Assembly: GCA_938083445.1 (NCBI GenBank)
Contig: CALKCP010000015.1
Coordinates: forward strand, 1-64,000
Direction: 5' to 3'
From: an uncultured Ulvibacter sp.
GTDB taxonomy: Bacteria; Bacteroidota; Bacteroidia; Flavobacteriales; Flavobacteriaceae
DNA: 64,000 nt
Shown: piece after piece, positions 59,985-64,000 of the stretch
Position numbering within the stretch: the stretch's first letter is position 1
How the letters are laid out: each line of letters begins with the position of its first letter
Position numbers and translations under genes: made by a program
The notes under the pieces: generated by a model
Seen by the model: the letters and a program-made list of their open reading frames with translations, nothing else
Told to the model about the DNA's origin: nothing
The model's database searches: none

Positions 59985-62597
59985 TTATTTAATAATCAAC
60001 TTCGCCGTATGCGCATAATTGTTACCGTTAATTTGAACGATATACACACCTGTATTTAAGTTCTCTGCATTGATGTTCACCGAATTGCTCAATTCAACAT
60101 CCTGTGTGAAAACAGTTCTTCCGTTAAGGTCAACTATCGTGATAGTCACATCTCCAGCATCCAAAATCGAATTAATATTGATGTTCCCATTCGATGGGTT
60201 TGGATAAATACTAAAATTGTTCTCAAAACCTACATCTGAAGTTGCTAAGATAAGACAATCAGGCGTTGATGGTACATCGAAAGCTTCAACACCATCGTTC
60301 ACATTATTTGAAGATCCTTGAGTAGCACTTACTCCTAGACCTCTTCTTGCAAAAGCTTCCCAAATTAAACATTGGTTTTCTCCGCCATTACTAAGTCTAT
60401 CTGCAAGTAAAATAGCATCTCTTCCATCTATAAAGCCTGGATTACAACCTTGTAATTTCATTCCGTCAAGAACTAATTGCATCGCGATATTATTTCCCGC
60501 AGTACCTGTATAAAAATCCCCAATAGTTCCTCCATTTGCGTCAATTAGATCCCAGGTCATATCCCAAATCATCGTCGCCCATACATATCCAACTCCGTGA
60601 GGAATTGAAACGCTACGTATCGTATTATATGTAGATCCATTTACTGACATATCTGTGGTATACTGAGTGGGCCGTATTCCGCCACCTGTTATTGGAGCTC
60701 CAGTTGCGAACGTTCCAATTCCTCTAGCGTCAGAACCTTGATCTCCAGGCTCGATAGTTATAATCATACCAACATAATCACTCCATCCTTCACCCATTTG
60801 CTCAGAATTACCTAAACAACCTGTATTTGAAGGACCCGCTGTTAAACGGTTCGAAATACCATGTCCATATTCATGACCTATAATTCCGTTATCAAGGGAT
60901 CCATCTTTGTCTAATGCAATATTAGATCCGTTTATAGTTCCGTTAACCACTGCACCGCTAGCTAATTCTGCAATAAGCGCTTCGCCATCGGTATTATTGA
61001 CCATGAATAGGGGGATTGTTACAGAAGCACCTACGGCTCCACCACCCATTACAATCGCATCACCGGCTACGTTATTTACCATAATCACCGCAATTGCTCC
61101 CTCATTTTCAGCTGCTAATGATTTAAATCCAAATTCACAGGCACCTCTTCGTATCACAACAATTTTCCCAGCAAGACTTGCGCCATTTATAATAGGGTCA
61201 CAAGCATCGTTAATGTCTGTTGAAGCTGTCGAATTATCATCCTCTACCAAAACCAAATCTTCTGTTAGCGGTGAGGTAGGTATTGGACCTCCAAATGCTC
61301 CAGGAATACCACTATATTCACCTGCCAGAGGGCCACCATTAATTGTTAAAATATCAGGTATTGGTCCTGTTGCACCATCCCATAAAAACATCTGCATTCT
61401 AGGATTCGATCCATCTGGAGGCGTGCCAAAATTGGCATTGTTTGTTCCAGACCCGTCTTGCGCATCAGCATTAACAGAATCACCACCATTACCACCATTT
61501 CCATAGTTATTCTCTTGGAAATTTCCACTCGCCTCATCAAAACCATATCGGTAAAATACATCATGCACGATATTATTCATGTAGAATAAATTAGTTGTAG
61601 ACCCGTCTAAATAACCTACTGGCTGTTGTGTAAAGTCAAATGGGAAATCAAATACTAAATCTGCTCCACCATCAGGTGCTGCTCCGGCTCCATTATTACC
61701 GTTAATATCATCTTGCGCATTTACATTATTACCTCTTGTAATGGTAAATTCGGCACCTGCAACACCATCAGTATCGTGCCACCCAAAAGGAGAAGCAATA
61801 GCATCTGAAGGATCTGCTATCAACTCATCAGCACCATGATTTGGGCTTTCAGCTGGGATTGGAAAAACTCTATATTCACCTAAAAGCGCCATTGCCATCG
61901 AACTTGAAGAAGGCTCGGCTGCAAAAAGGATGCTTTGTCCACTATCATAATTCTCATGAGCATGAGCCCCTTCACCAAAATTACACGTAAGAACCCAATC
62001 AATAGTGTCTAAGTGAGCGCCTGTTACAGCATCAATTCTCATACTGTAGTAATGGCTTCCATCTGGCAAAGCAATACTTAAATCCCATGCCAATCTTAAC
62101 CCATCTGATTCCGTAGACTGATACACTAATTTTACAGGAATATTTTCCGAAGAAATAGATCCGTTCGAAAATATAAAGGAGTTTGTACCTACTGTCTCGA
62201 GTAATTCCAAATTTACTGGAGCTTGAAGACCTGCAGTACTAGCCGCACTTGAAATAGCAAAAGCAGCCGTATTAGAAGGTGTGTTAGCATTCACTTTTTG
62301 TTCAACATCATTCGTAAATGACATGTTCGCATTTACAACCGTTCCATTCTGAATAGCAAAAGACGACGTAGAATTAAAAATTTCTATTCCCTGATGCGTT
62401 TGGTTAACATAAACATTCTCCACGTCCATACTGTTCGAGTAACTATGAGAATTTATAGTGAACTCTGCAACATCTTGGGATTGTAGTCCCAACTCAGAGC
62501 GATTGTTGTCTAGGAACGTACGAACCGACTCGCTGAAATCTTGCGCACTGGCAAGAGTTACGGCAAAAAAAGCCAATACATAAAGTAGTTTTTTCAT
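59985..62597 (-). CDS. M36 (fungalysin-like) metalloprotease with PA-domain insert and T9SS type A sorting domain
   Basis: Signal peptide, GIIGHEYGHGISNRLTAGP (HExxH), PA-like insert (GKIVVIRRGACEFGFKSLAAENEGAIAVIMVNN), C-terminal NFSIYPNPSNGNININS...VYIVQINGNNYAHTAKLIIK. Confidence 0.94.
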   Translation of the reverse strand: MKKLLYVLAFFAVTLASAQDFSESVRTFLDNNRSELGLQSQDVAEFTINSHSYSNSMDVENVYVNQTHQGIEIFNSTSSFAIQNGTVVNANMSFTNDVEQKVNANTPSNTAAFAISSAASTAGLQAPVNLELLETVGTNSFIFSNGSISSENIPVKLVYQSTESDGLRLAWDLSIALPDGSHYYSMRIDAVTGAHLDTIDWVLTCNFGEGAHAHENYDSGQSILFAAEPSSSSMAMALLGEYRVFPIPAESPNHGADELIADPSDAIASPFGWHDTDGVAGAEFTITRGNNVNAQDDINGNNGAGAAPDGGADLVFDFPFDFTQQPVGYLDGSTTNLFYMNNIVHDVFYRYGFDEASGNFQENNYGNGGNGGDSVNADAQDGSGTNNANFGTPPDGSNPRMQMFLWDGATGPIPDILTINGGPLAGEYSGIPGAFGGPIPTSPLTEDLVLVEDDNSTASTDINDACDPIINGASLAGKIVVIRRGACEFGFKSLAAENEGAIAVIMVNNVAGDAIVMGGGAVGASVTIPLFMVNNTDGEALIAELASGAVVNGTINGSNIALDKDGSLDNGIIGHEYGHGISNRLTAGPSNTGCLGNSEQMGEGWSDYVGMIITIEPGDQGSDARGIGTFATGAPITGGGIRPTQYTTDMSVNGSTYNTIRSVSIPHGVGYVWATMIWDMTWDLIDANGGTIGDFYTGTAGNNIAMQLVLDGMKLQGCNPGFIDGRDAILLADRLSNGGENQCLIWEAFARRGLGVSATQGSSNNVNDGVEAFDVPSTPDCLILATSDVGFENNFSIYPNPSNGNININSILDAGDVTITIVDLNGRTVFTQDVELSNSVNINAENLNTGVYIVQINGNNYAHTAKLIIK

Positions 62598-62735
62598 ATT
62601 CTTTTTTTTTAAACGATAATAGAGGCAAATTATACCTCTTATTTATTTGATTAATTTTTTTCAGCGTAAAAATATCACATTATAGATAGACTATTTGCAA
62701 TTTGTTTAAACTTTAACATCTATTGTTAAACGTTT

Positions 62736-64000
62736 TTATAGTATTCCGTTAATTTTTTGAAAAATTTGCAGCGCATTGCCATCTGTGAGCCTAGAGATGG
62801 TGCTACAGCATTCCATCAAATAGTTATAGGTAGACGCATTAGCTGCTGGTTTATTTTCAAAACTCTTTAAAATCAAGCTATCATAATGACGGCAGCTACC
62901 ATTATAATGATTTTCAAAAGCGGTAGTATATGCGTCCAATAGAGTCGTTAAGATATTGTATCCCGCAATCTCCTTATCAACAACCTCTGTGCTTTGATAA
63001 ACCTTAGCAACAGAAATCTTTATAATATCATCGATTTGCGCTTTATAGCTGCTTTTATCGAGTAAGGCTTCGGGGAAATCTCCTTTTAAAATTGCTTCTT
63101 CATGTTCCAGAAAAATGGAAGCAGCTTCTGCAATTAGCGTGTTAATCGCCAAAGACCGGAGGTATGCCAATCGATCTGAAGCCATATTCAAACCATGGTA
63201 TTTTTCAGTATTAATACTGGAATGAACTAATTTAATTAGATATTCTAAAGCAAACTCTTCATCTATCAAGCCTAAATTGATACCATCTTCAAAATCAATA
63301 ATTGTGTAACAAATATCATCGGCCGCTTCAACGAGGTAGGCCAAAGGATGACGTACATAACTAAGTTCATTGTCCTTTCCTCTTTTTAGCAGTTCCAATT
63401 CTGAAGCTATGTTTTCAAAATATTCTTTTTCAGATTGAAAAACACCAAATTTTTTATCAGCTATATGTCTGGTAGGTTTCTTTGGAAGAGATTCTTTAGG
63501 ATACTTCGTAAAAGCCCCAAGGGTGGCGTACGATAATCGAAGTCCGCCTTCTACCCCGTTTTTTGTTTCTGTAACTATTTTAAAACCGTTTGCATTTCCT
63601 TCGTAATCAACTAAATCTTGGTATTCCCTATCGGTTAATTGTTCTTTAAATCGACGCCCGTTGCCATTTGCAAAATAATCTCCTATGGCTTTTTCACCAC
63701 TATGCCCAAAAGGAGGGTTGCCTATATCATGTGCCAAGGCAGCTGCGGCAACAATTGCCCCAAAATCATTAAACTGATACCCATGTGTTTTCCCGAGGGA
63801 TGGATATTTTTCTATAATGGCCTTACCTACTATTCTTCCCAAGGACCTCCCAACAACAGAGACTTCTAAGCTATGGGTCAATCGGGTATGCACAAAAGAG
63901 GTCTTTGACAATGGAATCACCTGCGTCTTGTCTTGCAGGCTCCTAAAAGCTGAAGAGAAAATTACGCGATCATAGTCAACCTCGAAACCCAATCTCGTCT
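62736..64000 (-). CDS. dgt: Deoxyguanosinetriphosphate triphosphohydrolase (dGTPase); 5' end lies beyond the right edge
   Basis: TRLGFEVDYDRVIFSSAFRSLQDKTQVIPLSKTSFVHTRLTHSLEVSVVGRSLG with HD motif AAALAHDIGNPPFGHSGE. The frame stays open through 64000 (...TR-L-GFEVDYDR), so the 63992 start is an edge artefact. Confidence 0.95.
   Translation of the reverse strand, partial: TRLGFEVDYDRVIFSSAFRSLQDKTQVIPLSKTSFVHTRLTHSLEVSVVGRSLGRIVGKAIIEKYPSLGKTHGYQFNDFGAIVAAAALAHDIGNPPFGHSGEKAIGDYFANGNGRRFKEQLTDREYQDLVDYEGNANGFKIVTETKNGVEGGLRLSYATLGAFTKYPKESLPKKPTRHIADKKFGVFQSEKEYFENIASELELLKRGKDNELSYVRHPLAYLVEAADDICYTIIDFEDGINLGLIDEEFALEYLIKLVHSSINTEKYHGLNMASDRLAYLRSLAINTLIAEAASIFLEHEEAILKGDFPEALLDKSSYKAQIDDIIKISVAKVYQSTEVVDKEIAGYNILTTLLDAYTTAFENHYNGSCRHYDSLILKSFENKPAANASTYNYLMECCSTISRLTDGNALQIFQKINGIL

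Noticed and set aside
62736-63992. dgt start codon at 63992 as given by the ORF track
   Set aside because: It is a TTG inside the conserved TRLGFEVDYDR motif; the frame continues past the window edge.
1-64000. CRISPR arrays, phage, transposases, integrons, toxin-antitoxin or defence islands
   Set aside because: No regularly spaced repeats and no recognisable transposase, integrase, cas, restriction or TA proteins among the translated ORFs. The window reads as core chromosome.

Overview
This looks like a contiguous chromosomal segment from a Bacteroidota (Flavobacteriaceae-like) genome. It is mostly core housekeeping genes: alternative complex III subunits, rimP-nusA-infB, polA, rplM-rpsI, rpsB-tsf, rpoN, asnS, pyrH-frr, sucA-sucB, aspS, tadA, dxs and dgt. 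These are interspersed with typical Bacteroidota accessory genes: a DUF2723 membrane protein, GH92 mannosidase plus glycosylasparaginase, a TPR histidine kinase with LuxR-type regulator, an ExbB/ExbD operon, a TetR-TolC-MFP-RND efflux operon, an MMPL/RND transporter and an M36 metalloprotease with a T9SS sorting domain. There are two tRNA genes (Gln-TTG, Ser-GGA). I see no rRNA, CRISPR array, prophage, IS element or toxin-antitoxin cassette. The items most worth a second look are: an ExbB / 4-TM protein / ExbD / ExbD operon followed by an outer-membrane barrel gene; a SAM methyltransferase fold with a secretory signal peptide; a thioredoxin-fold protein whose nucleophilic Cys is replaced (WDDACK); an orphan degenerate T9SS C-terminal domain; a perfect 11-bp inverted repeat over the tetR promoter with an almost leaderless start; and a terminator-like hairpin filling most of the rimP-nusA-infB leader. 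All statements come from reading the sequence and the supplied translations. No searches or computations were run.
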